A stretch of 64,000 nt of DNA from NCBI GenBank assembly GCA_013399875.1, contig VXAZ01008187.1, forward strand, positions 202,692 through 266,691. The letters run 5' to 3'. Under the pieces are notes generated by a model that searched no databases, was not told where the DNA came from, and saw only the letters and a list, made by a program, of their open reading frames with translations. Source of the DNA: Gymnorhina tibicen. Taxonomy: Eukaryota; Chordata; Aves; Passeriformes; Artamidae. The translations under genes were made by a program, and so were the position numbers. Each line of letters opens with the position of its first letter. Positions within the stretch are counted from its first letter, which is position 1. This document shows positions 47,770-63,668 of this stretch, piece after piece.

Positions 47770-50700
47770 ACTAAACATCAGAGTTTCTGAGATTGTAAAT
47801 GCTCTCTGGAGCAGGTTGCTTATGATATTATTCAGCTCGGTTTTGAGGTGTTAAAGATGGATGCTGATCAGGTTGTTTGACCGTCTTCACCAGGGAAGGG
47901 GAAGAGTTGGAGGATCTGGGAAAGGGGATAAGTAGGTACAACACTCATGGTAGGAAGTTATTTAGAGTAGCGGGGATGTGATCAAACCATGAACCATCCT
48001 AGAAAGACCTTCAGAAATTAAGTAACAGTTGAAATTCAGGCTAAATATGAATTTATAAATATACGGAGAAAAAAATTCAATCCAGCTTCATGCTTAAAAT
48101 AATTTGCTCAGAAATGAAAAGTAAGATCCTGGTGTTAACGTATTTCAGTTAATAAACCAGCTTAATACTCATTAATGGCCAAAAAAGGCAATCAAAAATT
48201 AGAAATTACTTAGAACAAAATAAAGAACACAATAGAGAACATCTTTTTGTTATTCCACAAACATGGGAATTTTTCCATACCTTTAATAGTATGTGGAATT
48301 GTGATTATCCTATTTTAAAAAGAAACCATTAGAACTGGAAAATGTTGAGGGAAAGATCAAATGAGGAACAGGATGACAATCAGATGAGGAACCAAATATT
48401 TGAGGCTAGGACTTTTTAGACTGGAAAAGACAGGCTGGAAGTGACATGGACAACAAACTTCACTGAAAGTTGTGATGTGGGAACTTGGTAATATGAAATG
48501 CAACCTGGGGACACCAGGCTGAAAACAAACACAAGAATCTGATTGTCCTGTAGCTGAACAGTATTATCGCAGTGCAAAGGAGACTGCAAATTAGAATTGC
48601 ACATGATTTCAAGAGCAGGCTGGAGGCTGGACAGGCAGAGGATGAAAGGAAGGCATATCCCTTTCATGTTCAAGTACAAAACCCCCTTGTCTGGATCTGA
48701 AAATATCTTGACCTGAAAATAATGGTGAATCCTGGATAACTGAGAAGAAATCATAAGCAGCATAAGAAGATCACTTCTGTACTCTGTCGTCAAGATCTTT
48801 GCAAAACTAAGTTGCCAAACTCTAGAAAATGTAAAATTGATTTGTGTGTTCATCTATTGTGACTGCTACCATACCTCCTCCCCCTCTGTTCCCCCCACTT
48901 CAAATGCTTATAATAGGGTCAGATTTAGGAGAGATTTTTTCCTGTGGGAAGAGGAAAATCCAGTTCCATATCCTAGGGCAACACTGCTGAAGCTTGAGCT
49001 TGCAAGTAGAAATACTCTTCTATTTCTTAATTAAGACTATACCGTTGTTTTTTAATGGGCCAAAGATTATGTTTCCTGTACTTGTTTTAAGAAGTGACTG
49101 AATTTATTTTGTGACATCAGCCATGCACCGATGCTGTGCATTGTGGACAAAGTCCTGTAAGAAATAAAACCTCATGGAGACAGCTTTTCAGTGAGACCAT
49201 TCCCCTTGGGAAAGGAAGTGGTGGGCACAAACAAATTTACCAAAGCCATCTTTGGTTAGAGCATTGACAACTCTGCATGTAGGTCCTTATTTTGTGAAGA
49301 AAAATATAGTCACTGTAGATTTCAGTTTCTGGTGAACTTTAATTGTTTTCCAAGATTATAGCAGAAAACTCTAAAGAATTGCAGTCCTGTTGAAGAATCA
49401 GTTTGTAGCTAGTGTCCAAATGCTATAAAGATATTTATTTACATCCTGTGCTTTGTGATAGAGTAAGAGATGTGAGTAGAATGCTGTCTATTTAAGAGTG
49501 AAGGCAGCTGTGGATTTTTACTTAGTTCACTTTTTCATAGCACTGATCTATAATCAGCAAGTGTCTCACATTAATCAGGCCTGTATAGAGCATCAACTTG
49601 ATAGGCCTGCTTGTTTTACCATAAAAACCCAGCAATTCTGAGTTTCTTTGTTTAATAGGTATGTATTGGCTTTTTAAAAAGTAATATATATTTCTTGATG
49701 GAAAGGATGTATTATCAAATAAAACTTTTCCATCATTTTACAGAAGAATGTACTTTCAAACAATTCTGTATCAGTATTGCATTTAAGTTAGTCATTTCAG
49801 TGCAAGTACCTACCTGAAGATTTATTGCAGTTGTGAGTAAATTAATGGTAAAATATGTATGCTTTTTTGAGAAAACTGTTTCTTCTTGTACTGTAATAAC
49901 AAAGCTGATTCATTATCTAGAATTGATTAATTTTCAATGTCATGTCAATTTTATTTTATCGGTTCATTTTCAGCACTGAATATAATAGAGATTAGGTAGA
50001 TGTTGGCTCAGGAGGTAATAAACTAAATCTAGGGTATCATTTTCCAGCAAAATTTGGATGTATGTATTTAGTGTATTCATGGTTCTGTGCTTGATAATAT
50101 AAAATATATTGAAGTGTGTCTATTTTTGGATACAATTTATGTGTACTATATAAATCACTACAACCCTTAATTAGGGAATATATATGCAGCGTAAATGAAG
50201 GAGTTTCATTAACTGTTGGAATTTCTTTATTCTCAAATTCTGTGTTGAAAAACTAGTAAACTGTGAAGGAGCAAGGTCATGTCAACAATACATTAATTTA
50301 CCTTGATCACTGAATCCCTTTGCAGCAAGTCAAGTAATTGAGTAATAAAAATCAATTTTGTGTATGTTTTGACTTATTATTTTGTCACAGGAAGCTCAGT
50401 TTAAGTTCACCATCACTTTATATTGAATCCTGAGGAAGAAGACAGCCTGAACATCAAGACAAAATAGTGTTTGGTAATGAACTACTGGACTGTGGTTCTT
50501 TAAAATTTCATTTTTAAAGTTATATGGTATACTGCTTAATTCTGCATTGCTGAAGGCTAGGAATAAAAGTTTTCAGTTAAAAAAAAATTTAAAATATTTA
50601 ATTTATTCACAAAAGACATACTTTTGTGTAGAGTCAAGTTCTATTTTGGAAACTTGTTCATTCTTAAAATTAGAATAGATTGAATTTGTAACTGTTTTAC

Positions 50701-51429
50701 AAATACCTTTGTTTCTCAGTGTACACTGACATTACTATATAGTCAGATTCGGAATACAGCTTCAGCTCTAGCCAAAGCAAATAGAAATTTGCTTTTGTAG
50801 TACACAAAGTTATGTGGCTACCTACTTTCAAAAAACCCCCAAATCTCCAAAACTGTCCTTTTCCTTTTTGCAAAAGTTATGCATTTGTGTGAATACACAA
50901 ATGGACAATGGACAGTGTTATGACACGTTAGGTACATGACACTAGGCAAATTCTGCAGGATTTCAGACCATCTAAAACACATTTTAGCACTTTCAACATG
51001 TTTCTATGTATAAACCTTCTTAGATTTGGGATGGAGTTACTTTGTCTGTGTCCTTTTGCTAAAGGGCTGAGAGATGAATCCTAACCAGATAAGGGATTTC
51101 TGGACAGAAGGGAAGAAGTTTCATTTCCTCTTCATTCAGAAAAGAAAAAGTTAAAAATTGCTATGCATCTGTATTTGTTCATAGTTGGAATTATGGTAGT
51201 ATAGAATGTATCTCATGGTTAAACTTTACATAATTCTTGATGATGCCATATCAAGAAAAGAAAAAGCAGTTATTAGTAACTGATGCTTGAAATACGTGTA
51301 CTTTTTGAGGAACAATAGCAAAAGTAGTTTCTTGTGCAAATGCCCATCTGTAGTGGACCATTGTTTATAGATATCCTTTCCTGCCTGTGATTGTGTGCAC
51401 TCTAAGCCCGATTTATTAAAATCCAGCTA

Positions 51430-51489
51430 ACCAACCAGCCAGCCAGCCAGCCAGCCAACCAAAACAAACAAACAAACCAAACAAACAAT
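51430..51489. repeat. (CCAG)n-(CCAA)n-(AAAC)n compound microsatellite
   Basis: CCAACCAGCC followed by tandem AGCC units, then CCAACC and several AAAC units. A minus-strand open frame across it simply translates the repeat (WLAGWLAG-type), so it is not a gene. Confidence 0.9.
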
Positions 51490-52319
51490 AACTCCCCCCA
51501 CAAAAACTCCCAAACAACAACAATAAAAAAACCCAATACAAAATGAAACCAAGACTCCACCCCCCAAAAATAAATGGACTAGAACATGGAAATGTCAGCA
51601 CTACTAGATGAGAAAAATTGCATTTTAAACACTTACTGAATCAAAACCATTTAAATTTGTTGAATTCATGGTTCACAAACTAGGTACTGAAAACAGGGTA
51701 CTGCAGAGACATGGGCTGCATCTTCATGATAGTATAGCAACTCCATAAAACTCATTTCTATTAACGTCTTCAGGCCAGAAAAGCAATTACAGACCTCAGC
51801 CAGAATGATGTTTCTTCAGTGACAACAATTTAATACTGAATCATCTTAACAGGGAGTAATCGTCTAATTTGCTAATTCTTTATGCTCAGTCCTGAATGAA
51901 TACTTTTTAAAACTTTTCTGCAAAACATTCTGAAATTCCATATAATATCATATTCTTGCCACTTTTTAAAAACTATTGAAGTTTTTTTATCCTACATAGC
52001 AAATACCCAGCTTGTTAAGTGTTGTAGCATGAAGGGCACACTGGCCATTTAGGAGAGTAACATAAAACATCAGTGTTGAATGCTGCATACGTTTCTTAAG
52101 ACATTCTGTGCTTGTATTTTGGGATTACTGCAGTTAATGACTGATAAGGTTTTTGTGATGCCAGTGTAAATACTAAGTGCTTATTTTTCTGAATTCTATA
52201 ATATTAAAATACTAATTTCATTATGTTAGAAACTCTTGCCCTTTTATGCATGTGGATTTAAAAAGAAAGTAGTTCATTTATTTGATTAATTCTCATTTTA
52301 AATAAATTTTATGTATGTT

Positions 52320-52593
52320 CATAGAATCATAGAACGGTTTGTATTGGAAGATATGTTTAAGCTCATCCAGTTCCAACCCCCCTGCCATGGGCAGGGACAC
52401 CTTCCACTAGACCACATTGCTCAGGGCCCCATCCAACCTGGCCTTGAACAGTTCCAGGGCTGGGGTATCTGCAATTTCTCTGGGTGACCTGTTCCAGTGT
52501 ATATCTAATCTAATCCTACATTCTTTCAGTTTGAAGATGTTACCCCTTGTCCTATCAAAGATAGGACATGCCCTTGTAAAAAGTCTGAAGGCA
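52320..52593 (-). repeat. CR1 LINE 3' end, antisense, internally shortened
   Basis: CATAGAATCATAGAACGGTT, CCAGTTCCAACCCCCCTGCC, GGGCAGGGACACCTTCCACT and GGCCTTGAACAGTTCCAGGG are the standard antisense CR1 order. After GACCTGTTCCAGTGTATATC the normal middle section is missing, and it resumes at TTCAGTTTGAAGATGTTACC, indicating an internal deletion. It lies about 1.95 kb before exon 2. Confidence 0.93.
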
Positions 52594-54542
52594 TAATTTT
52601 ATCTTTTAGGGAACTACGAACTACGAATTACAATAGAGACTATATATATACCTCTGTAGAATGATGGATACTTCAATACAGTAGGGAGAATAAATATAAT
52701 TTGAGTTATATAGAAGTAATTTAATGTAATGAGTGCAAGCTAAGTTGCAAATCTCAATTTTATTCTAAATCTTGGTATTTATAAATTCATGTTTTAGTAT
52801 TTCACTACTTTTCACTCTAAAACGTGTATGTTCAAATATTGATACAGGAACCAGATGATGAAAAAATATTTTAAACATCTTTATTTTTATCTTACATATG
52901 TTCTAATTTTTCCCTACCAAATAGATATGATTCTGATGTAAATTTTTTTTAATTCATGAAGGGAGGCATGTAATAATGAGTGTTTAATTATATTGTTAAT
53001 ATTTTGCAACTTATTGCACTGAAAATTAAAAAGCAGACAATTATTTTATTAATGAACTTGAAAGCTGAAAATTTCAGAGAGCATTTTATGGAAGTGGAAG
53101 CAGAAGCAACAGGAAGGAAGATAATTTTTTAGCATTAATTAATTCTGTCTAACTCCTACATCTTAGAATTGTTTGCAAAAATGTCTTGAATTCCTTTTCT
53201 GTACTGTTGAAACCACTACTGATTGTCACGCAAAGCTAGGTAAGAAAAACACTGTCTATAACTGCTGATTAGTCTGAAATGTAATAGTTGCCCATTTCAG
53301 CAGTAGTAGTAAGTAGGCAGTGAAGGGTCTCCTAGAAGAAAGCCCTGTAACTTGCACACACCTGTAAAATCACACAAGTGAAAAATATGCTTTTGATTTC
53401 CCTATTTGAAGGGTGTGTCACTTAGTTCCTTTGGTGAAAATGACTTTGTCTCTCCCAGCTTTTACTTCAAGTGCCCAAAGCTGTGGTAGTGTCATAGTAT
53501 TGCAGTTGCATAAGGGGACTCTAAATAGCAGTGCTGCTTTTAGAACATAATTGTTCAAGTGATCTCGGAGTTCAGTACAGGCGGCTGTTGTGTATCTGCT
53601 TTGATAATAATAATTGACACCAGTGTAACTTTGTAGCTGGAGGGGACAGTGACATATCATATCACTCCTGCTTTATCAGCTTCCGCCCCCTTAAAAACTT
53701 GTAAGGCAGTATCTTTTGGTGAACAGTTACATGCCTGTATAAAAATAAGTGCTTCTACAGGCTGCTCTCTCAGTGGTGATTTTCTTAGTGGACAAGTTTT
53801 GGAAAATAAAATTATTTTAAATTCTATATATAGCTTTGGCACAGTCAAACACTAAAAATAATCTGTTTTGGTCGCTTATATCAGCTTTAGTGTCACATAT
53901 TAAGAGGTGAAAAAGGGCTTGGCACTTTATGTGTTTGGCATTATATTATGCAACAATTTGTAAAAGCGCTTTTCCAGAGTGCTCTTATTCTTGGGTTATG
54001 CCTTTTGAGAATCAAGTTCTTATGACTTATTTGAACTTTCACTTGAAAAATGCCTCTTGGATCTTTGGTTGTACACAGAGATTTCTATATTACATGAAAA
54101 CTTAAAAGTTAAGATTCTGCATTCTGAGGAATAGTGTTGATAGTTTAGTGTGCTAACAAATAGCACTGTTGTTTGCAAAATTGCAGTAAAGGCTTTTTAC
54201 TGTAAGCTTTAAAATATTTCGATGAATAAAATTGAGTAACAGTGTGCTTACTGTTTGCTTTATATCGCTAAAGAAACAAAAGGACACAACTCTTGTAAGA
54301 GCCTTGAAGACAGTGTGCAGTCTGTGTCACTTTGATAAAGTCTTGAATATAAATCTATACAGAAACCTTTACGTTTATAGGTGTTATACATATACATCAA
54401 ATGAATCTCTGTCTATGTACATTATGTCAGTTATAGAAATACGTGTTAATTTTCAACAGATGTTGCAGGATTTCTTAACATTATAGTGTGTATATAACTT
54501 CCAAATTATTACTTTTTTTTCTTGTACTTTGTATTGTGACAG

Positions 54543-54662
54543 GATGATGAAGTAGTACTTCAGTGTGTTGCCAGTATTCACAAAGAACAAAGGAAGTTTT
54601 GCTTGGCAGCTGAGGGACTTGGGAATCGCCTGTGCTTTTTGGAGCCAACATCAGAAGCTAAA
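54543..54662 (+). CDS. RYR3: RYR3 exon 2 (residues 18-57)
   Basis: A 120-bp, 40-codon phase-0 exon beginning [20 protein letters not shown] and ending FLEPTSEAK. It covers the first strands of the N-terminal beta-trefoil. The conserved [14 protein letters not shown] segment is intact and its wording ([15 protein letters not shown]) favours RYR3. The acceptor is a T-rich tract ending ACAG and the donor is GTAAGA. Size and phases match the equivalent exon in other vertebrate RYR genes as I recall them. Confidence 0.97.
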
Positions 54663-56419
54663 GTAAGAAGCTGATACTCTCAACTGGTGTAACTGATCAG
54701 TGAATGTTAACCTACTTATTCACGAGTACATTTAATTATGGTTCCTTAAATGTGATGCTAGAGGGACCTTATGTATGCTTTTCTTCCTGACTTCATCTTA
54801 GAATTGTTTGCAAAATCTCCTAGAGATTCCGAATAAATTTTGAGGCACACCTGTGAACAGTCAAAAGCTGCTATTCTTTAACTAAGAAAATTCCTGTAAC
54901 TGAACTACTTCCTGTTTTCAAGATAAAGTCTCCAGACTCTTATTAAGATTTAAGTTCACTAAACCCCCATATTTCTATTACTGCTGTAGGTTCAAATATA
55001 TTGACACACTGGATTGATAATTTTAGAAGCATTGTCACCTGTTAGTTACTGGTGTTAAGTGTTGCTCCTGAGTTCACCATTAATCAGAACAATAAATGTG
55101 CAGGGACAAGAATGATTAAGTAAAAGAAAATTTTAAAAGCTTAAAAATGGCAAATTGAAAACAGAAGCTAGAGAGATGGGAAGAAAAAAACCCCGGGTAA
55201 TAAGCAGAACTTGAGAGGAGAAAGGAGAGAAGAGATGAAACTGTAAACCTCTACTAGAGCAGAATGTTGAGAATAAATCAAACGGAGGAGGATCTCCTCT
55301 CTCTCTTTTGTTCTCTCTGCATCTTTTTCTTAAATTGTTTTTATTTCTTCACTTTTCACCACCCTGAAATGCAGCATTAGCAAGAATTTTATTCTCTCAT
55401 GTGACTCTGATGTGAAAAAGAAGTGCATACCCACTTTAAAGCTCATCAACAGTCATGATCTTTATCATGAATCAAGGAATACGGAATTGTTAAGGTTGGA
55501 AAGAATCTGTGGAGGTCATCAAGTCCAAACCCTCTACTTAGAATAGGTTCAGACAGAAGAGATTGCTTAGGACACGCAGGTCAGAGTTTGAGTAACCCCA
55601 AGGGTGGAGACTCTACAACCTCTCTGGGCAACCTGTTCTGCTGTTTACCATGCTCACAGTAAAAATAGGGGGGTTTTGTCATGTTTGAAAAATATTTGCT
55701 GCATTTCACTTTGTGTCAATTACTTCTTGTCCTTTCACTGGGTACTACTGTGTAGTCTCTGGATCTGTCTTCATTGTACTTTTCTGCCATGTGTTTATAT
55801 ACTTTGATGGTTCCTCTTGAGACTTTTTTCTCTTGGACATATCTTTCTTTGGATATATCAGTGCCAAGAAATTGGAAAAAAAATTTACCTGCTGTGAATG
55901 TAAGTTTCATGCTTCAAAAACAGCAGACATATTGATTCAAAAAATTGAGATTTCCTACAAGAGTTCATATTATTATGTCCTAAGATTCTGAATCTTAGCT
56001 ATCTAGTTACTGCTGTAGATATCGTCTATCAACATAATACATCAAATAAGATTATATACCTTCTCTTTTGTTTTGTCAGTGACATTAGAGAACAAATACA
56101 ATATTCGTGGTGTCATTCTAAAGGATGACAAAGGAAAACAATAACATGTAGGGGAAAGGTTTTTATTTTTGAACCTGAAGAATTTTCATTTCACTGTGAG
56201 GAATACAGCTCAAGGAAAGTAAAATCGCTGTGTTGTCATGTTATGAAGAATGGATTTATACTGTTTTCATACAGAAAAACAGCATGTACCTCAAAAACAA
56301 ATGAGTAGACATTAAGTACAGATTCAAAAATTAAAATAAACGTGTGTTCAAACACGCCTTTCATCCTGTTTCACCTGTTCTGCTGATCTGTTCTTGCACT
56401 GTTTTATTTATTTTTACAG
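54663..56419 (+). other. RYR3: RYR3 intron 2
   Basis: A 1,757-bp phase-0 intron from GTAAGA to TTTTTACAG. Its only recognised content is an antisense CR1 fragment at about 55474-55880. A purine-rich stretch at about 55155-55240 precedes it. Nothing else is seen. Confidence 0.92.
55474..55880 (-). repeat. CR1 LINE 3' portion, antisense, strongly diverged
   Basis: The diverged terminus GGAATTGTTAAGGTTGGAAA is followed by GGTCATCAAGTCCAAACCCT, CTACAACCTCTCTGGGCAAC, CTTCTTGTCCTTTCACTGGG and TTTATATACTTTGATGGTTC-type blocks. The high divergence suggests an old insertion. It lies in RYR3 intron 2. Confidence 0.85.
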
Positions 56420-56527
56420 TATGTCCCTCCAGACCTTTGTGTCTGTAATTTCGTCCTTGAGCAGTCACTATCTGTCAGAGCCCTTCAAGAAATGCTGGCC
56501 AGCACAGGGGATAATGCTGGTGAAGGG
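56420..56527 (+). CDS. RYR3: RYR3 exon 3 (residues 58-93)
   Basis: A 108-bp, 36-codon phase-0 exon. It starts [20 protein letters not shown] and continues into [16 protein letters not shown]. The invariant PPDL and [16 protein letters not shown] motifs of RYR N-termini are present. The variable tail STGDNAGEG corresponds to the loop where RYR paralogues differ and resembles RYR3 (short, acidic and glycine-rich). Acceptor TTTTTACAG; donor GTAAGT. Confidence 0.97.
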
Positions 56528-58668
56528 GTAAGTAAATTGACCTCAAAGAACATTAAATCTGAATATAGATTGTCCTCATTTCTTTCCTTGTCCAGGATTT
56601 TCTAGAAGAGGGTCCTCATGTCATCGTTTTCTTGGGACATTATAGCTCCACAACGGTAATCATATTAATTTCTCTTTGGCAGTGAGGAGCTGGTGCAACT
56701 CTCTTTTGCGTATTTGCAATCCACAAATCCAGAAACATCATCAATTTGATTGCTTTGACCCTAGTTCTCCAATTTCAGCTGAATTGAACTGAATTGAACT
56801 TTTATTCTCTTACAAACAGAGCATTATAAAACTCTATGGTTTGACTTATTTTACAACCTAATGGTTTATTCTGCGCTTCAGATCTTTAACTGGCACATGT
56901 TATTGCACAGATGAGAAAGATGGAGCTCTATCACCTCTGATCTTGCATTGTCAACCTTTGCATACGTGGCTTTCAGACTTCATTAATACTGATATTTTGT
57001 TTTCCACTGCATAAAAAAAGATGATTTTTAATTTTTGCTATTACATTGTGTTCTGTAAAACAAGTCTTGATGAAAATAAAAGCATAGGCTTAGAAAATCA
57101 AAAGATTGATTTAAACATTTCTAGGATTCCTAAGAAATGACATAGTTTTTAGTATTTCCAAAATATTCACCCCCAAACCTCAGCTGACAGATTTAATCTG
57201 AGGTTAATAATGACATATGAATATTTTATTTGGAATTGGAAGTAGAGGAAGTATAATCTCTGGTGAAAATGATCATACTCTTGCTTAAGGAACAGTAGAC
57301 AATAAAAAAGGCAATGTAATCTGTTGTGCAGTATTTCTTTTGAAACTATCTCGTTCTGCATTTATTTTGAAGTTAGGTACAATCCATTGGGGAAACCATA
57401 ATAGGAACCCAGCAGTTCATACTAAGAGCAAGGCTGAAATAAAAAAGTTATTTGCTTTCCATATTAAATTTAGATTGGAACACAGTTCTGCTGTTAGTTT
57501 CAGATTTTTCTAGAGGAAGAATGTAGCTTATTCAATTTGGAGGTTTTGTTGTTTTGGTTTGGGTGTGTTGTTTTCTTCTTTTGTTTTTTTTTAATAAAAC
57601 TGCCTTAAAGTTACAGGTGATTCCCTTAAAATCTTTCAGTAATAAAATAGCAGGAATTGTTTCATTGCTTGTTCTCAGTATTCATATATTTGTTGCAAAC
57701 TGAATACATGTAATTTTCTTTTGATGACCTGTTTGTAACTACGGTTGACTTTGCTGTTAAGGTTTTATTTTTTCATTTAAAAAAAAAGTTTTAATGTATA
57801 AAAAACGTATTATATTCACTGCTACATGTTTTTCCAGTTTTCTTCATGAAACAGTGAAGTTTCTGCAGGATTAAAACCTTCTTTTTATGAATGACATATT
57901 TTGAAGAATCTTGGTGGTTGGTAGTTAAACTTTTTCACAGCGTGTAAAATCATTTGCCTACACATGTATAACCATTATTTGAGTTCTTGGAGCATCCTTT
58001 AATTATCTTTTTCCCTTCCAAATGAATCCAAGGATGAGAACTGACATTAAAAGCCATCCAAAAGGAGCTGAAAAGATGCATGTTAAATCCTCTAAAGGAA
58101 GCAAATGGTTGCTGCTCCCTGATCTTGTCATAGTATTACATACTCAAAATTAACAAGTGTACTTGGTTGAAACTGTGGATGCAGTTGCTTTAATGAATCT
58201 GAAACATGTTTAAGATTAATATTAGCAAGTAGATATTCCTAGTATGACCTTAAAATGTTTTGGGCAGTAGGTATGTTATTTTCTCTTTCAGATTTCAGTT
58301 TCTGTATGTATATATGTATTTATGTTGTCATTTTTTTTAATGCCTGCGTGAAGTTTATAAGAAAGGTAAGTGGTAATTTATTTAATTTAAAATATGTTTT
58401 TGCAAATGCTGTGTCTTACTAAATCATAATAAAAATTAGGTAACAATAAAAGCCTTTGACAAAAACCAACATTTGTTCCTTTGGCAGATATTTGGCTTTT
58501 GCTGTAGCTACTTCATTATTATGATTTTTTCCCCAGTGTGCACATTTCATAATTTGTTGGAATATTTGCACTTATTCTTTGAACTGTCATAGCTCTTCAT
58601 GTCATTGCACAGTTCTGATCATAGTCCATTATCAGTGGAGTTCTGACCTTGTCCGTCCTGTTCTGCAG
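56528..58668 (+). other. RYR3: RYR3 intron 3
   Basis: A 2,141-bp phase-0 intron between a GTAAGT donor and a CTGCAG acceptor. It is AT-rich, with T-runs near 57545-57590 and 57770-57790. I see no transposon, RNA or alternative exon in it. Confidence 0.92.
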
Positions 58669-58743
58669 GCAGCCCAAGGGGGTGGCCACAGGACCCTGCT
58701 CTACGGCCACGCTATACTACTTCGACATTCGTTCAGTGAAATG
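58669..58743 (+). CDS. RYR3: RYR3 exon 4 (residues 94-118)
   Basis: A 75-bp, 25-codon phase-0 exon, [20 protein letters not shown] followed by SFSEM. The [18 protein letters not shown] block is essentially invariant across RYRs. RYR2's extra VDVEKWKFMMKT-type insertion before this block is absent. The penultimate residue is glutamate, where I recall glycine in RYR2 and human RYR3 and arginine in RYR1, so the site is variable between paralogues. Acceptor TTCTGCAG; donor GTAAGT. CpG content is higher than in the surrounding introns. Confidence 0.97.
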
Positions 58744-59731
58744 GTAAGTGAGGGAGCACTGGCACAGAGTGAATAGCATGAATAATAAATGTCTTTTTAC
58801 CAAAACAAAAAATATATAAATTTGGAATAATGTTCTTTCCAAGCTATTTTCTGCACTAGATGAAAAAGAAGTTAATAACTTATGGTGTCTCAACACAATA
58901 GGATTGTTTAAATTCAGATTCTTTATCTAAATCAGAATCGTAGTTGAAAAGCTCCTTTGGCCATGGATTATTTCTGTGTCCTTAAGGAATTCATTTCAAT
59001 GATACTTCCATTAACAAGTACATCTAGCAATTGAATTTGTTGTGATATATGTTATTTTTTTCCCCATCATATTTTATGAGATAAGGTGTTCCATTTGACA
59101 TCCCATAGTTCCCAAAGATTATGCCCACAAAGATGCTGTCTTTAGGCTGCCTTGTATAAATTTCATCGTACTATATTCTACAACTGGAAAATTTCAGCTG
59201 TTTTGAATATTTCACTTACTAGGGCCCATGTAAATACATCTAAATAGAAGGCCGAAGAAATGAGAAGTCGGGAAAACATCTCCCCTTCTTTTTCCTGTAC
59301 TAGAAAATGCTACATTAATCTTCAAACTTCATTGTTTGTGTTTATAAACCATAAAAATTGTAGTTGCCTTGATATACCTTAGTTGCAAGTATGATTACTG
59401 CCTTTTGGTATGTTTTTTAATGTTTTCATGATTCACATTTATTATGATAGGGCTGTAATTAGATGTTTTCCTGTTCCTATCTGATGAGCTATATGAAACT
59501 TCAGAAGGTAGAAGCTAAATTGCACAGCTGAAGTGGAAATGTGCTGCAGTGGAAAATGATTTTGATGCTTTAAGTTCAAAAAGAGCTTCTGTACGAATAA
59601 CATAATGTTTAACTAATTTTAAAAAAAATTAAGTATGATAGTAAGATGATGTAATGTGAATGTATTCATTTGGCATGTGTGTTAATGGATACTGTTGGGT
59701 TTTTGTTTTCAATAACTTCCCTGTTTTGCAG
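58744..59731 (+). other. RYR3: RYR3 intron 4
   Basis: A 988-bp phase-0 intron, AT-rich, between a GTAAGT donor and a TTTTGCAG acceptor. Nothing recognisable lies inside. Confidence 0.92.
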
Positions 59732-59810
59732 TATTTGACGTGTTTAACATCATCGAGATCCCAGACAGATAAACTTGCATTTGATGTGGGACTACGAGAA
59801 AATGCAGCAG
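59732..59810 (+). CDS. RYR3: RYR3 exon 5 (residues 119-144 and first base of 145)
   Basis: A 79-bp exon starting in phase 0 and ending after the first base of a glycine codon. It encodes [20 protein letters not shown] followed by LRENAA. The TSRS(Q/S)[10 protein letters not shown] motif is a hallmark of all RYRs. Acceptor CTGTTTTGCAG; donor GTATGG, weaker than consensus. The split glycine codon is restored by the GT that opens exon 6, as in other RYR genes. Confidence 0.97.
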
Positions 59811-62840
<3,030 letters not shown>

Positions 62841-62940
62841 CATCTCTCTGTGTCAAATGGAAATGTTGAGGTGGATGCCTCCTTTATGCAAACACTATGG
62901 AACGTACATCCTATATGCTCAGGAAGCAATATTACAGAAG
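62841..62940 (+). CDS. RYR3: RYR3 exon 7 (residues 183-215 and first base of 216)
   Basis: A 100-bp exon encoding HLSVSNGNVEVDASFMQTLW followed by NVHPICSGSNITE, plus the first base of the next (glycine) codon. The VDASFMQTLW(N/S)V(H/A)P block is conserved across RYRs, and the SGSNITEG tail is RYR3-like. The acceptor TTATTTCAG is good. The donor GTTTGC at 62941 departs from GTRAGT at +3, +4 and +6 but keeps GT and G at +5, and the exon end AAG helps. No better donor lies within the next bases, and the phase-1 end agrees with the family. Exon 8 was not found before 64000. Confidence 0.94.
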
Positions 62941-63668
62941 GTTTGCCATTTTATTTATTTAGAAATGTATATAAATTGGATTAATTTGTATGCTTTTGAT
63001 AAAAAGTGAAAATTAAAAAAAGAAATCACCTTCAGAACATCAACCAAAAAGTTTAATGAAAATAAAGGTGCTTAGGAGAGAAGAATACTTGAAGGGAAAG
63101 CAGGGAAATACAGATATATCAGCTGGAATAACTGAATAAAAGCTAAATGAGTGCTGTAACTTTAGAATAACAAAGCTTTAAAAGCTGCTTGAGAAATGAA
63201 GACTCAGTTTTTTGGGGGTGTAGGAGCTGCAGAATAAAGCCAGAAAATTTAGGTTTTTGCATACAATTTTTCTAAATAATATTCTCAAATTACTGTGCAC
63301 TGGCCCATAAGAAACCTGTCTCAGAGTCTTAGTTTTTCATGTTAAGACCATACGGGATATGGATTTTGCTTGTAATACCGCCTGATTGCTTTGATGTGCT
63401 GGAGCTGGATATTTAAAAATGGCTGTTTGGGGGCCTGCCCTTATAGGTCATTAATAGAATAGGGGTCAACCCTGGAAAAGTCTGTGTTTTCTCAGGCTTC
63501 ACAGGTGAAACAAAAACAAGCAAACAGAAAAACCATCCTACAGCAAAGTTTAAAACTTTTAACAGATGAAAAACATAATGAGCTATGCAGAGAGATCATG
63601 GAAGACCAGTGGAATATTTTAGATTTCTGTAACTGAAGGGATTTGGCAGCTAAACTTCCTGAGCTTAC

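Larger units (their letters stand above)
5315..54542 (+). other. RYR3: RYR3 intron 1 (49,228 bp)
   Basis: A single phase-0 intron bounded by GTAAGT at 5315 and a pyrimidine-rich acceptor ending GTGACAG at 54542. It contains CR1 copies on both strands, one clear antisense LTR, two less certain LTR-like segments and several microsatellites, all listed separately. The stretches 5315-14400, 20625-26990, 27810-34470 (apart from small repeats), 36900-40420, 41625-51425 (apart from a GC-rich patch near 46 kb) and 52600-54540 show no gene, RNA or transposon that I can recognise. No coding exon was seen inside it, so exon 1 appears to splice directly to exon 2, although an untranslated or alternative first exon cannot be excluded. 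Confidence 0.9.

Noticed and set aside
48416..48853. 145-codon minus-strand open frame, the longest in the window
   Set aside because: The composition is unremarkable, with no recognisable domain, promoter or splice signals. Faint resemblance of 48395-48960 to very old CR1/L3-type LINE sequence was too weak to call.
51416..51601. Minus-strand frame with a WLAGWLAG repeat
   Set aside because: Translation of a CCAG/CCAA microsatellite; no gene.
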